Assembly (NCBI RefSeq): GCF_009828065.1
Contig: NZ_WTYK01000001.1
Location: 1 to 64,000, forward strand
From: Croceibacterium soli
Lineage (GTDB): Bacteria > Pseudomonadota > Alphaproteobacteria > Sphingomonadales > Sphingomonadaceae
Reading direction: 5' to 3'
DNA length: 64,000 nt
The notes under the pieces are model-generated. The model did not search any database, had not been told where the DNA came from, and was given only the letters and a program-made list of their open reading frames with translations. A program made the translations under genes and the position numbers. Shown piece after piece: positions 49,725 to 57,314 of this stretch (position 1 is its first letter; each line of letters starts with the position of its first letter).

Positions 49725-50659
49725 CAGTCGAACAGCGAGCTGACCGAGCTTTCGTCGGCGATCCGGCGGACCGCCTCGCCGATCAGCGGGGCGATCGGCA
49801 GGATGCGGATGCGGGTGGAATCCTTCGCCGCGTCGGTCGGCAGGATCGAATCGGTGATCACCAGCTCGGTCAGCGCCGACTTGTCGACCCGCGCCACCGC
49901 GCCGCCCGAAAGCACGCCGTGCGTGATGTATGCGGCGACGCTCTTCGCGCCGGCATCCATCAGCGCCTGCGCGGCGTTGCACAGCGTGCCGCCCGAATCG
50001 ACGATGTCGTCGATCAGGATGCAGCTGCGGCCTTTCACGTCACCGATGATGTTCATCACCTCGGATTCGCCGGGGCGCTCCCGCCGCTTGTCGACGATCG
50101 CCAGCGGCGCGTTGTCGAGCCGCTTGGCCAGCGAGCGGGCGCGGACCACGCCGCCCACGTCGGGAGAGACGACCATCAGGTCCTTGTCGCCGAGGCGCGC
50201 CTGGATGTCGGCCGCCATCGTCGGCGCGGCATAGAGGTTGTCGGTCGGGATATCGAAGAAGCCCTGGATCTGCCCCGCGTGGAGATCGACCGAGAGCACC
50301 CGGTCGGCACCCGCTTCGGTGATCAGGTTAGCGACCAGCTTGGCCGAGATCGGCGTGCGTGGGCCGGGCTTGCGGTCCTGCCGGGCATAGCCGAAATAGG
50401 GAACCACCGCGGTGATCCGCTTGGCCGAGGCGCGCTTGCACGCGTCGATCGCGATCAGCAGCTCCATCAGGTTGTCGTTCGCCGGATAGCTGGTCGACTG
50501 GACGATGAAGAGGTCCTCGCCGCGGACGTTCTCGTGGATCTCGACGAAGATCTCCTCGTCGGCGAAGCGGCGCACGCTCGCATCGGTCAGCGGCATCTCG
50601 AGATAGCCGCAGATCGCCCGGGCAAGCGGCAGGTTGGAATTGCCGGCCATGATCTTCAT
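49724..50659 (-). CDS. prs: Ribose-phosphate pyrophosphokinase
   Basis: Makes PRPP from ribose-5-phosphate and ATP, feeding histidine, purine, pyrimidine and NAD synthesis. The 311-residue chain has the flexible-loop [15 protein letters not shown] region and the PRPP-binding loop [17 protein letters not shown]. Upstream of the cupin gene and hisN; linkage with a histidine gene is functionally sensible because PRPP is the histidine precursor. Confidence 0.97.
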   Translation of the reverse strand: MKIMAGNSNLPLARAICGYLEMPLTDASVRRFADEEIFVEIHENVRGEDLFIVQSTSYPANDNLMELLIAIDACKRASAKRITAVVPYFGYARQDRKPGPRTPISAKLVANLITEAGADRVLSVDLHAGQIQGFFDIPTDNLYAAPTMAADIQARLGDKDLMVVSPDVGGVVRARSLAKRLDNAPLAIVDKRRERPGESEVMNIIGDVKGRSCILIDDIVDSGGTLCNAAQALMDAGAKSVAAYITHGVLSGGAVARVDKSALTELVITDSILPTDAAKDSTRIRILPIAPLIGEAVRRIADESSVSSLFD

Positions 50660-50779
50660 CGACGGGGAGCTCCTTGATGCCGCTGAACGCCGCGCGGGGA
50701 ATCGCTTCGGCTGCCTCTACCCCGGATGCCCGCCTTTGCAACAGGAGCGGGGGGCTTTTCCCCCTGCCTGCCGCCGAAA

Positions 50780-51778
50780 CTAGCCGCGGTGGTGCTCGCC
50801 CTTGATCCAGCGCACGGTGCCGGAGCTGGCGCGCATCACCACGCTCTCCGTGGTCATGCAGCCGGCTTTCTTGTACTTCACGCCTTGCAGCAGCGAACCG
50901 TCGGTCACGCCGGTGGCGGCGAAGATGCAGTCGCCCTTGGCGAGTTCTTCCAGCTTGTAGATCCGGTCGAGGTCCTCGATCCCCCACCTGCGGGCGCGGC
51001 CCCGCTCGTCGTCGTTGCGGAACAGCAGCTTGCCGTTGAACTGCCCGCCGACGCAGCGCAGCGCGGCAGCGGCGAGCACGCCCTCGGGCGCGCCGCCGGA
51101 GCCCATGTACATGTCGATCGTGGTTTCGGGATTGGTCGTGGCGATGACCCCGGCGACGTCGCCGTCACCGATCAGCACGACGCCGCAGCCGATCGCGCGC
51201 AGTTCGGCGATCAGATCCGCGTGGCGCGGGCGATCGAGCACGCAGACGATGATCTGGTCGGGAGCGACACCTTTCGCAGCGGCGACCGCGTGCACGTTCT
51301 CGGTCGCGCTCTTGCGCAAGTCGATCACGCCTTCGGGATAGCCGGGGCCGACGGCGAGCTTTTCCATGTAGACGTCGGGCGCGTTGAGCAGGCAGCCCTC
51401 CTCGGCGGCGGCGAGCACCGCGAGCGCGTTCGGGCCGCCCTTGGCGGTGATCGTCGTGCCTTCGAGCGGATCGAGCGCAATGTCGATCCGCGGCCCGGTG
51501 CCGATCGCGCCGCCGACCTTCTCCCCGATATAGAGCATCGGCGCCTCGTCGCGCTCACCCTCCCCGATCACCACGGTGCCGTCGATCGCCAGTTCGTCGA
51601 ACGCCTGGCGCATCGCCTCGACCGCGGCGTGGTCGGCCGCCTTCTCGTCGCCGCGCCCGATCAGCTTCGAAGCCGCCACCGCGGCGGCTTCGGTCACCCG
51701 CACCAGTTCGAGCACGAGCACACGATCGAGAACGTGGCTGGAGGAGATGGATCGGGCGGAACCGGCGCTTTGGCTCAT
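50780..51778 (-). CDS. glpX: Class II fructose-1,6-bisphosphatase
   Basis: Gluconeogenic phosphatase. The 332 residues hold the lithium-sensitive phosphatase motifs GTVVIGEGERDE and DIALDPLEGTT, and the FNGKLLFRNDDERGRARRWG region. In many alphaproteobacteria it lies directly after hom, as here (gap 69 bp). No class I enzyme is in the window. Confidence 0.96.
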   Translation of the reverse strand: MSQSAGSARSISSSHVLDRVLVLELVRVTEAAAVAASKLIGRGDEKAADHAAVEAMRQAFDELAIDGTVVIGEGERDEAPMLYIGEKVGGAIGTGPRIDIALDPLEGTTITAKGGPNALAVLAAAEEGCLLNAPDVYMEKLAVGPGYPEGVIDLRKSATENVHAVAAAKGVAPDQIIVCVLDRPRHADLIAELRAIGCGVVLIGDGDVAGVIATTNPETTIDMYMGSGGAPEGVLAAAALRCVGGQFNGKLLFRNDDERGRARRWGIEDLDRIYKLEELAKGDCIFAATGVTDGSLLQGVKYKKAGCMTTESVVMRASSGTVRWIKGEHHRG

Positions 51779-51847
51779 ATGGGATTCGGACCTCTCGAAA
51801 TGCCTGGCCGGCGGTTAAAGCCGAAGGCGTTCGCGATGTCGAGCGTG

Positions 51848-53146
51848 CTAGAGCAGGCGCATGATCAGCGGCGGCTCGGTGAGGCTGGGCGAGCCTTCGA
51901 GCAGGCGCAGGGCTTCCGCGATCCGCGCCTCCGGCCCTTCGTGGGCGACCATCGCGACCAGCACTTCGCCGCCCTCCTCGGGCCGGCCGTGCTGGATCAG
52001 GCTCTCTATGGAAACCTGCGCATCGCGCATCGCCGCGGTGATCTCCGCCAGCACGCCGGGGCGGTCGGTGACCGTGAAGCGCAGGTACGTGCGGCTGGTC
52101 CGGTGCCCGGCGTCGGCGGGCGCGCGGACCGCCAGCGCGGCGGCGGGGACGGAGAACGGCGCGCCGATGTCGCCGCGGGCGATGTCGATGATGTCGGCGG
52201 CGACCGCACTGGCGGTCGGTCCGTCGCCGGCGCCGGCGCCCTGGAACAGCAGGCGGCCGGAGAAGTTGCCTTCGGCCACGACGGCGTTCGTCGGGCCGTC
52301 CACGGCGGCAAGCGGGTGGCCGTGCGGCACGAGGCAGGGCTGGACGCGCTGGAACAGCCCCTCGCCCTCGTCGCAGTCGGCGATGCCGAGCAGGCGGATA
52401 CGGTAGCCGAGCGCTTCGGCCTGGGCGATGTCGGCGGCGCGGACGCGGCCGATCCCGCCGATGTCCACGGCCGGGAAATCGATGCGCGCGCCGAAGGCGA
52501 TCGCCGCCAGGATTGCCAGCTTGTGCGCCGCGTCGATGCCCTCGACATCGAAGGTCGGATCGGCTTCGGCATAGCCGAGCGCCTGGGCTTCCGCGAGAAC
52601 CTCGCCGAAGTCGCGCCCGGTCTGCTCCATCGTGGAGAGGATGTAATTGCAGGTGCCGTTGAGGATCCCGTAGATCCGCTCGATCCGGTTGGCCGCGGCG
52701 CCTTCGCGCAGCCCCTTGATCACCGGAATGCCGCCGGCAACCGCGGCCTCGAACTTCAGCGCAATGCCCTGGCTTTCGGCGAGCTCGGCCAGTTCCATGC
52801 CGTGGTGCGCGATCATCGCCTTGTTGGCAGTCACCAGCGCCTTGCCGGCCCGCAGGGCGTTGCGCGCGGTGGTCAGCGCGGGGCCGTCGGCGCCGCCGAC
52901 CAGTTCGACCACGACATCGACATCCTCGCGCTCCGCCAGCGCGGTCATGTCGTCTTCCCAGACGTAGGGCGACAGATCGACTCCGCGGTCCTTCGACCGG
53001 TCCCGCGCGGAGACGGCGACGATCCGCACCGGGCGCCCGGCGCGGCTTTCGATGAGCGCGCCGTTGGTTTCGAACAAGCGCACGAGCCCGGCCCCGACGG
53101 TGCCGAGCCCGGCCAATGCGATACGAAGCGGTTCCGCCATTCCCAA
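51848..53146 (-). CDS. hom: Homoserine dehydrogenase
   Basis: Reduces aspartate semialdehyde to homoserine for threonine and methionine. The 432-residue protein has the N-terminal Rossmann GLGTVGAGLVRLF, the catalytic-domain NGTCNYILSTMEQ and EADPTFDVEGIDAAHKLAIL, and a C-terminal ACT domain (TVTDRPGVLAEITAAM) for threonine feedback. Monofunctional (no aspartokinase). Confidence 0.97.
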   Translation of the reverse strand: MGMAEPLRIALAGLGTVGAGLVRLFETNGALIESRAGRPVRIVAVSARDRSKDRGVDLSPYVWEDDMTALAEREDVDVVVELVGGADGPALTTARNALRAGKALVTANKAMIAHHGMELAELAESQGIALKFEAAVAGGIPVIKGLREGAAANRIERIYGILNGTCNYILSTMEQTGRDFGEVLAEAQALGYAEADPTFDVEGIDAAHKLAILAAIAFGARIDFPAVDIGGIGRVRAADIAQAEALGYRIRLLGIADCDEGEGLFQRVQPCLVPHGHPLAAVDGPTNAVVAEGNFSGRLLFQGAGAGDGPTASAVAADIIDIARGDIGAPFSVPAAALAVRAPADAGHRTSRTYLRFTVTDRPGVLAEITAAMRDAQVSIESLIQHGRPEEGGEVLVAMVAHEGPEARIAEALRLLEGSPSLTEPPLIMRLL

Positions 53147-53197
53147 ATGCCCTCTGCCTGAAACGGGGCGGGCGTTAGTGAGAAGGCTGCGGCTTGG

Positions 53198-54064
53198 CTA
53201 GTCCCGCGTCCGCTCGCACGGGCCGAGTTGTTCGAGGACGAAGCGGTAGTCGGTCTCCGCCCGGCTGCGCCCGGCTGCATCGGCCTGGAGGTAGGCACTG
53301 GCCGGCAGGGCGGGCGGAAGGGAGCAGGCGAGCCGGTACCATTCGAGCGTGCCGGGCGCGGGCGCCTGCGCCGCCTGGTCGACGATCTCGGTCCACGAAA
53401 CGCCCCACTGCGGGTCCATCCCGGGCCGGCGAACCACCGTCAGCGCGACCGGATTGCCGCTGACGGTATCCACGAACATCTGCGTCTCCGATTCGCCGGA
53501 CAGGTTGCCGGCCACCGAGAGCACGTCGCGCACGCCGGTCACCCGGGGCGGAGCGCCGGGGGCGACCAGTTCGGCGATCACCCCGCGCAGCCGCGCTTCG
53601 GTGGCCTCGTCAACGGAAAGCTGTGCGTCGGGCTCGATCAGCTGCAGTTCGCTCGGCCGGCCCGGCACGGGGTTGGCGAAGACCAGCAGCGACTGCTTCT
53701 TCAGCTTGGGCGGCTTGCCCTTCGCGTCGAGCGGAAGATCGACCAGGTAGCGCAGCGATTCGCCCAGCGCCGCCGGTCCCTTGAGCACCCGCTCCGTCTG
53801 CGCTTCCACATAAAGCCGCGCATGCCCGGGGGCCAGGCCGGGGGCCCGCTCCGGCGGGACGTTCGCCTGGTCCTTTACCGTCACCCGGGCAATGATCGCG
53901 GCCGGTTCGGCGAGACCGGCCAGATCGGCATATGTCAGCGGTTGCACGGCAGCCGCCGGCGCCGCGACTTGTGCTTCCCCGGGGGTTGCACAGGCGGAAA
54001 GCGCCACGGGAAGGGCGAGCGCGCGCAGCCACATCGACGGACGGGGGCGGGTGTGCAAATTCAT
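53198..54064 (-). CDS. Hypothetical lipoprotein
   Basis: A 288-residue precursor. Signal and lipobox: LRALALPVALSAC near residue 22. The mature part starts with a Q/A/P-rich linker, then YADLAGLAEPAAIIARVTVKDQ, and looks like a secreted beta-rich domain. No catalytic motif recognised. GAGGAG is 6 nt before ATG 54064, preferred over ATG 54070. It precedes hom on the same strand; the 5' side is divergent from tonB. Confidence 0.78.
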   Translation of the reverse strand: MNLHTRPRPSMWLRALALPVALSACATPGEAQVAAPAAAVQPLTYADLAGLAEPAAIIARVTVKDQANVPPERAPGLAPGHARLYVEAQTERVLKGPAALGESLRYLVDLPLDAKGKPPKLKKQSLLVFANPVPGRPSELQLIEPDAQLSVDEATEARLRGVIAELVAPGAPPRVTGVRDVLSVAGNLSGESETQMFVDTVSGNPVALTVVRRPGMDPQWGVSWTEIVDQAAQAPAPGTLEWYRLACSLPPALPASAYLQADAAGRSRAETDYRFVLEQLGPCERTRD

Positions 54065-54397
54065 CGTCATCTCCTCGGCGGAACGTGCGGCCGCGCAGTT
54101 CGCTCCCATCGGCCCGTTGGATGGACTTTGTCCATGAATCCGCCGTTAACCGATAAAGCGTTTGCCCAGCCCCACTGGTGACGCTAAGGCTTCCGCGAAA
54201 CGGGCTTCAGAACCATAAAATTACAACAAATGGGGTCCTGGCTTGGTGGTTGCGAGAGGGGCACCCCCCGATTTCTCCCACTGGGCCTCAGGTCTGGACA
54301 AAAGCATCGTGCCTGTCAGAATAGAACATTCTGCTGGGATACGAACGGCTTGCTGGGTGTGAGCCTGGGCGTTTTGAAAATGGAGTGATGCGGCTGG
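54065..54397. other. Divergent promoter region, lipoprotein gene / tonB
   Basis: 333 bp without a gene, AT-richer than its surroundings. Present are a 6-3-6 palindrome ATGGAC-TTT-GTCCAT (54121-54135) and a TTAACC motif near 54145. TGGACA at about 54294 with AGAATA 17 bp downstream could serve tonB. A Fur-type box is not evident. Confidence 0.5.
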
Positions 54398-55069
54398 ATG
54401 GCCTACGCTGACCAACAAATGAGCGGTAACAAGATTATCGCTATTATTATCGTTGCACTCATCCACATAGCAATCGGCTACGTGCTGGTCACCGGTCTTG
54501 CCTACTCGGCAGCAAAAAAACTGGTGGAACGCGTAACGACGGTGGATATCGAAGAACCGGAGCCGGAGGAACCTGAAGAGGAACCGCCGCCCCCAGAGCC
54601 GGACACCGCGCCGCCGCCGCCGGTCGCGCCGCCGCCGCCGATTAACGTCAGCGTCGCGCCGCCCCCGATCCAGGTGCAGTCGGTGATTCCGCCGCCCGCC
54701 CCGATCGCGCGCGTCGTGCCCCCGGCGGCTCCGCCTGCCCCTCCGGCTCCTCCGCCGCCGCCCGCACCTTCGCAGGCCCGGGGAGTCTCGCCGAAGAACC
54801 AGAGCAGCTGGGCACGACGGATCCAAGAAAACTATCCCTCCCGCGCCCTGCGTGAAGGAACCGAGGGAACCGTCGGCGTTAGCGTCACCGTGAACGCCGA
54901 GGGCCGTGTATCCGCGTGCTCGGTAACCAGCTCGAGCGGCGACAGCTCGCTCGACCAGGCAGCCTGCACGGGCATGGAGCGCTACGCGCGCTTCGATCCT
55001 GCCCTCGACAGGGACGGGAATCCGGTCACGGGTTCCTGGTCCACCCGGATTACCTACCAGCTCAACTGA
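54398..55069 (+). CDS. tonB: TonB family energy-transducing protein
   Basis: Couples the inner-membrane proton gradient to outer-membrane TonB-dependent receptors. The 223-residue protein has one N-terminal membrane helix (IIAIIIVALIHIAIGYVLV, about residues 13-32). A long Pro/Glu then Pro/Ala linker follows (residues 50-130), then the C-terminal domain (NYPSRALREGTEGTVGVSVTVN, cysteines at SACSVTS and QAACTG). First gene of tonB-exbB-exbD-exbD. Confidence 0.94.
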   Translation: MAYADQQMSGNKIIAIIIVALIHIAIGYVLVTGLAYSAAKKLVERVTTVDIEEPEPEEPEEEPPPPEPDTAPPPPVAPPPPINVSVAPPPIQVQSVIPPPAPIARVVPPAAPPAPPAPPPPPAPSQARGVSPKNQSSWARRIQENYPSRALREGTEGTVGVSVTVNAEGRVSACSVTSSSGDSSLDQAACTGMERYARFDPALDRDGNPVTGSWSTRITYQLN

Positions 55070-55102
55070 AGACGTTGAAATTCTCTAGAGAGGACTACCC
55101 GC

Positions 55103-55882
55103 ATGCTTATTGAAATTCTGGCCGCGGCCGGTGGTGAAGCGGCCCCGCAGAACCAGTTCGGCTTCATGGAAGCCATGGAACAGGGCGGCGTTATCGCCTG
55201 GTCGATCTTCGGCACCCTCGTCATCATGTCCGTCGGCTCGTTCTACATCCTGATCACCAAGCTGCTCGAGCAGAACAAGATCTTCCGCCAGTACAAGGCG
55301 GTCCGTTCCAGCTTCTGGCGCGCCAACACGCTGAGCGAAGGCGCCACCAAGCTCGAGAAGAACAGCGCATGGCGCCAGCTGGTGGACGACGCGCTCGCCG
55401 CCGAAGCCCAGCACAACAAGATGACCGACAACCTCGAAGCGCACGACTGGATGCACGGTTCGCTCGCTCGCTCGGAAGCGTCGATCAACGCTCGCCTGGC
55501 TTCGGGCCTGCCCTTCCTCGCTTCGGTGGGTGCTACCGCCCCCTTCATCGGTCTGCTCGGAACGGTTATCGGTATCTACCGCGCGCTGATCAACATCGGC
55601 CTCGCCGGTTCGGCCTCGATCGACAAGGTCGCCGGCCCGGTCGGTGAAGCACTGATCATGACCGCCATCGGTCTGCTCGTCGCCGTTCCGGCGGTGCTCG
55701 CCTACAACTGGCTGCAGTCGCGCAACCGCCGCATCGGCGAGCTGCTCTCGGGCTTCTCGACCGACATCCTGGCGAACATCACCTCGCGCGGTGCGGTGAA
55801 GCCGACCGTCATCACGAAGACCTCGACCCAGCAGGCCGCCACCGCGGCGAAGACTGCACCGGCGACGGCTTCCAAGGCCTGA
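55103..55882 (+). CDS. exbB: ExbB/TolQ/MotA-type proton-channel protein
   Basis: A 259-residue inner-membrane protein with three helices (about 26-48, 148-168, 190-212). LPFLASVGATAPFIGLLGTVIGIYRAL is the classic ExbB motif, with the channel residues in the following helices. The last 40 residues are Thr/Ala-rich. 33 bp downstream of tonB. Confidence 0.94.
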   Translation: MLIEILAAAGGEAAPQNQFGFMEAMEQGGVIAWSIFGTLVIMSVGSFYILITKLLEQNKIFRQYKAVRSSFWRANTLSEGATKLEKNSAWRQLVDDALAAEAQHNKMTDNLEAHDWMHGSLARSEASINARLASGLPFLASVGATAPFIGLLGTVIGIYRALINIGLAGSASIDKVAGPVGEALIMTAIGLLVAVPAVLAYNWLQSRNRRIGELLSGFSTDILANITSRGAVKPTVITKTSTQQAATAAKTAPATASKA

Positions 55883-55893
55883 GCCAAAGCTCA

Positions 55894-55931
55894 CGGGGCG
55901 GGCACTTGCGGCATGCGGGCCGCCCGCCCCG
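55894..55931 (+). terminator. GC-rich hairpin between exbB and exbD
   Basis: CGGGGCGGGC and GCCCGCCCCG pair perfectly over an 18-nt loop. No T-tract follows, so it is not a full terminator; it probably stabilises the 5' tonB-exbB part of the message or lowers exbD expression. Confidence 0.55.
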
Positions 55932-55968
55932 CGAACTGAAACAGAAGTTTTGAGATAGGACGCAGAAC

Positions 55969-56502
55969 ATGGCCATTTCGATGGGCGGCGGCGGCCAAGA
56001 GACGCCGATGTCAGACATCAACACCACGCCCCTCGTGGACGTGATGCTGGTGCTCTTGATCATCTTCCTGATCGCCGTTCCGGTTGCCATCCAGACGATC
56101 GAGAGGCTGCAGATTCCGGTGTTCGTGTCGGCCGAATCGAAGGACAAGGTCGAGAACCTGCTGCTCACCGTGACCACCACGGACGACGCAGGCCGCAGCG
56201 CGGGCGAACCGGGATATCAGGGCGCGTCGCGCAGCGGCGAATGCCGGGTATACTTCAACAACATCACCCCGGTCGGTTCGCAGGAACTCTACGACCGTGC
56301 GTTCGAGCGGCTCGACAACATCGTGCAGCGCGAAGGCGGGGTCGAAGCGATCATGCAAAATCCCGAGCTCATCCCGCAGGTCCACATTCGCGGCGACGTG
56401 AATGCTCCGTGGCGCTGCGTGGCCGGCACGATCTTCAACGTTCAGGCGGCCGGTTACCCGACCGTCGGCTTCATTTCCAACCCGGTCGACCCCAACGGCT
56501 GA
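55969..56502 (+). CDS. exbD: ExbD/TolR-type protein (long form)
   Basis: A 177-residue protein with one membrane helix after SDINTTPLVDVMLVLLIIFLI, which includes the conserved channel aspartate (VDVMLVLLI). The periplasmic part is longer than in E. coli ExbD (141), with an insertion around residues 60-100 (TTTDDAGRSAGEPGYQGASR). First of two ExbD genes. Confidence 0.93.
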   Translation: MAISMGGGGQETPMSDINTTPLVDVMLVLLIIFLIAVPVAIQTIERLQIPVFVSAESKDKVENLLLTVTTTDDAGRSAGEPGYQGASRSGECRVYFNNITPVGSQELYDRAFERLDNIVQREGGVEAIMQNPELIPQVHIRGDVNAPWRCVAGTIFNVQAAGYPTVGFISNPVDPNG

Positions 56503-56539
56503 TCGGGACGGAAGAGAAAGAATTCAGGAGTAACCACTC

Positions 56540-56974
56540 ATGGCAATGTCAGGCGGCAGGGACGATGGTTCGCCGATGATGGAGATGAACACGACGCCGT
56601 TGATCGACGTCATGCTCGTTCTCCTCATCATGTTCATCATCACGATCCCGGTGGCTACGCATTCGGTCGATATCGACCTGCCGACGCCTTCCGACGCGCC
56701 GACCCCGGATGTTCAGCCGGACAAGAACAAGGTCGTTCTCACCGCCACCGGCGAGATCCTCTGGAACGACAACGCGATCAACCAGAGCCAGCTGGTCGCA
56801 AACCTGCAGGAAACGCTGACCTTCCCGGTCGAGCCGGAACTGCAGTTCGAGCCGGAGCCCAACGCCAGCTACGACCTGTCGGCCAAAGTGCTGAACATCG
56901 TGAAGGCGTCCGGCGTTTCGAAGTTCGGCTTCGTCGGCAACGAAAAGTACCGGTCCTTCGGCGGCGTCAGCTAG
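56540..56974 (+). CDS. exbD: Second ExbD/TolR-type protein
   Basis: A 144-residue protein with one helix after MEMNTTPLIDVMLVLLIMFII; the channel aspartate is present. Periplasmic domain shorter than that of the first ExbD, with VVLTATGEILWNDNAI and the C-terminal GVSKFGFVGNEKYRSF. Pairs with the first ExbD, perhaps as a heterodimer in the ExbB pore. Operon ends with a strong terminator at 57001-57027. Confidence 0.93.
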   Translation: MAMSGGRDDGSPMMEMNTTPLIDVMLVLLIMFIITIPVATHSVDIDLPTPSDAPTPDVQPDKNKVVLTATGEILWNDNAINQSQLVANLQETLTFPVEPELQFEPEPNASYDLSAKVLNIVKASGVSKFGFVGNEKYRSFGGVS

Positions 56975-57000
56975 CCCAAGCGATCATCGAACAAGAAAGA

Positions 57001-57027
57001 GGGGCGGAGCGATCCGCCCCTTTTTTT
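57001..57027 (+). terminator. Rho-independent terminator of tonB-exbBDD
   Basis: Stem GGGGCGGA / TCCGCCCC with loop GCGA, followed directly by seven Ts. 27 bp after the last exbD stop. Confidence 0.95.
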
Positions 57028-57040
57028 GTGCCCTGCCCAA

Positions 57041-57165
57041 TCCTCCCCGGCACGGGGAGGGGGACCATCCAGAGGATGGTGGAGGGGGCCCGCCGCACGC
57101 GCTGGGTAGGAGGCGGGCCCTCCGTCACCGGCCTTGCGGCCGGCGCCACCTCTCCGTCCTGGGGC
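57041..57165. repeat. Family B element, fourth copy
   Basis: Same layout and orientation as 12436-12565, including gaccatccagaggatggtgg and ggcccgccgcacgcgctg. A related shorter segment (57240-57299) follows 75 bp later and resembles 1-64. Confidence 0.85.
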
Positions 57166-57239
57166 GGCGTTGGGTGCTGCCGAACGGCTCAAGCCAAACT
57201 AAAGTCCTCCCCCTTTGGCATGGTCTGGCTCGACCCTTT

Positions 57240-57299
57240 CGTCCGGGCCAGCCCCCTCCACCGCCTTCGGCGGTCCCCCTCCCCCAGAGGGGGAGGATT
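57240..57299. repeat. Short GC-rich repeat related to 1-64
   Basis: ccccctccaccgccttcggc followed by cccccagagggggagg. It lies right after the 3' end of the Lhr-like helicase gene, just as the copy at 1-64 lies after another gene's 3' end. Confidence 0.7.
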
Positions 57300-57314
57300 G
57301 AAGAGGCGACGCGA

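Larger units (their letters stand above)
56975..57314. other. Terminator and repeats between exbD and the Lhr-like helicase
   Basis: 340 bp without a gene. It has the tonB operon terminator (57001-57027), a family B element (57041-57165) and the shorter related repeat (57240-57299). Confidence 0.75.
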
